Source of the DNA: Bacteroidales bacterium
GTDB lineage: Bacteria; Bacteroidota; Bacteroidia; Bacteroidales; UBA12077
Length of the DNA: 36,258 nucleotides
Reading direction: 5' to 3'
Assembly (NCBI GenBank): GCA_022360575.1
Contig: JAKSCO010000301.1
Location: 1 to 36,258 of the forward strand
Shown here in pieces: positions 35,471 through 36,258 of the stretch (positions are counted from its first letter, which is position 1; every line of letters begins with the position of its first letter). The position numbers and the translations under genes were made by a program. The notes under the pieces were generated by a model. It saw only the letters and a list, made by a program, of their open reading frames with translations, was not told where the DNA came from and did not search any database.

Positions 35471-36258
35471 GTGAGAAAGGGATTATTACTGCTAATACTG
35501 ATTTTTTTGGTATTAGCAACATTTGCCGAGTCATTAAATAGTAATCGACAAAAGATAAAACTAAAGAAAACCTCAAAGCCTCCTAAAATCGATGGTATTT
35601 TAGATGAAACAATCTGGAAACAGGCTGTAATAGCCAAAGATTTTGTACAGTTAGAACCCTATAACGGTAAGCAATCAAAACAGCCAACCGAAGTACGGGT
35701 TCTTTACGATGATCAGGCAATATATTTTGGTGCAATAATGCACGACAGCAGCCCTGATAGCATTATACACGATTTAGGAACTCGCGATCAGTTTAGTCGA
35801 ATAAATGCTGATTTATTTGGTGTTATAATAAGTACATTTAACGATGGCGTTAATGCTGTTGAGTTTATGGTATCGGCATCGGGAGTACAATCTGACTGCA
35901 AACACACAGGCGAAAGAAGCGATTCGAAATGGGACGCAGTATGGGAAAGCAAAGTAAATATTACAAAGGATGGATGGATTGCCGAAATAAAAGTCCCCTA
36001 CTCTGCTTTACGTTTCTCTAACAAAGACATTCAAAATTGGGGAATACAATTTTTTCGATCGATAAGAAGACATCGAGAGTGGAGCTCGTGGAACTTCATT
36101 GATATTAATGTTAGAGGTAAGATAAACCAAATGGGCGAAGCTGTAGGAATAGAAAATATCGAACCTCCTTTAAGACTTTCTGTAACACCCTATATTTCGA
36201 CATATTTTGAAAACGAAGGAAACTGGAATAAAGATTTTAATGCCGGAATGGATCTTAA
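35471..36258 (+). CDS. DUF5916 / CBM9-like outer-membrane protein, cut by the window end
   Basis: Partial: 262 codons seen, no stop before the edge. GTG start, signal peptide about 1-21 (GLLLLILIFLVLATFA). Residues about 33-235 form a carbohydrate-binding-module-9-like domain (PPKIDGILDETIWKQA, VRVLYDDQAIYFGAIMHD, WDAVWESKV, GWIAEIKVPYSALRFS), followed by the start of a DUF5916 region (LRLSVTPYIS), which in full-length members is a large beta-barrel of about 500 residues. Probably exported to the outer membrane; substrate unknown. Confidence 0.85.
   Translation, partial: MRKGLLLLILIFLVLATFAESLNSNRQKIKLKKTSKPPKIDGILDETIWKQAVIAKDFVQLEPYNGKQSKQPTEVRVLYDDQAIYFGAIMHDSSPDSIIHDLGTRDQFSRINADLFGVIISTFNDGVNAVEFMVSASGVQSDCKHTGERSDSKWDAVWESKVNITKDGWIAEIKVPYSALRFSNKDIQNWGIQFFRSIRRHREWSSWNFIDINVRGKINQMGEAVGIENIEPPLRLSVTPYISTYFENEGNWNKDFNAGMDL

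Noticed and set aside
1..36258. CRISPR array, tRNA, rRNA, transposon or prophage
   Set aside because: No regularly spaced repeat, cloverleaf, rRNA stretch, transposase or phage gene was found on either strand.

Overview
The window is AT-rich chromosomal DNA from a member of the Bacteroidota, most likely the Marinilabiliales/Bacteroidales side. The evidence is the conserved block nusB - DUF1573 - yajC - ybbR - coaE, a PUR-alpha-like DUF3276 gene, DUF5606, a fused FeoA-FeoB, DUF4105 and DUF5916 proteins, few Shine-Dalgarno sequences, and several TAnnTTTG-type -7 boxes. I see no tRNA, rRNA, CRISPR array, transposase or phage gene.

Layout. (1) 96-1958: an ABC-F ATPase, then a small four-helix membrane protein (2221-2664). 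(2) 2985-17318, + strand: a 14 kb chemotaxis-type locus. Its order is REC protein, large coiled-coil protein with a CheZ-like DxxxQ motif, STAS protein, CheY, CheA, CheW, outer-membrane barrel, MCP, CheR, a histidine-kinase-like protein that lacks the phospho-histidine, CheD, CheB, and a membrane GAF/PAS protein without an output domain. Two tandem Crp/Fnr-like palindromes and a promoter-like box precede it. (3) 17440-18395, - strand: a SiaC/SiaB pair (DUF1987/DUF6272), convergent with the locus across a shared terminator; a second SiaC paralogue lies at 21899-22297. (4) - strand housekeeping: an RlmL-like rRNA methyltransferase, an S41 C-terminal processing peptidase, and the operon nusB > DUF1573 > yajC > ybbR > coaE > TerB/J-domain protein > DUF5606 (27437 down to 22807). 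(5) + strand: DUF3276 (27714); a divergent unknown gene (28293-29009, -); the feoAB operon with a Cys-rich Feo partner, DUF456 and DUF4105 (29170-33453); prfC (33833-35413); and a DUF5916 gene cut by the right edge.

How the genes may work together. MCP, CheW and CheA form the signalling core, CheY is the output, and CheR/CheB/CheD give adaptation. No classical CheZ, CheC or CheX is present, so the coiled-coil protein is the best candidate for the phosphatase or scaffold. The STAS protein and the SiaB/SiaC kinase-substrate pair suggest that a partner-switching layer sits beside the chemotaxis core. No flagellar, pilus or gliding gene is in the window, so the output of the pathway (gliding, surface behaviour or gene control) is open. 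The chemotaxis locus with its non-standard members is the most promising part of the window.
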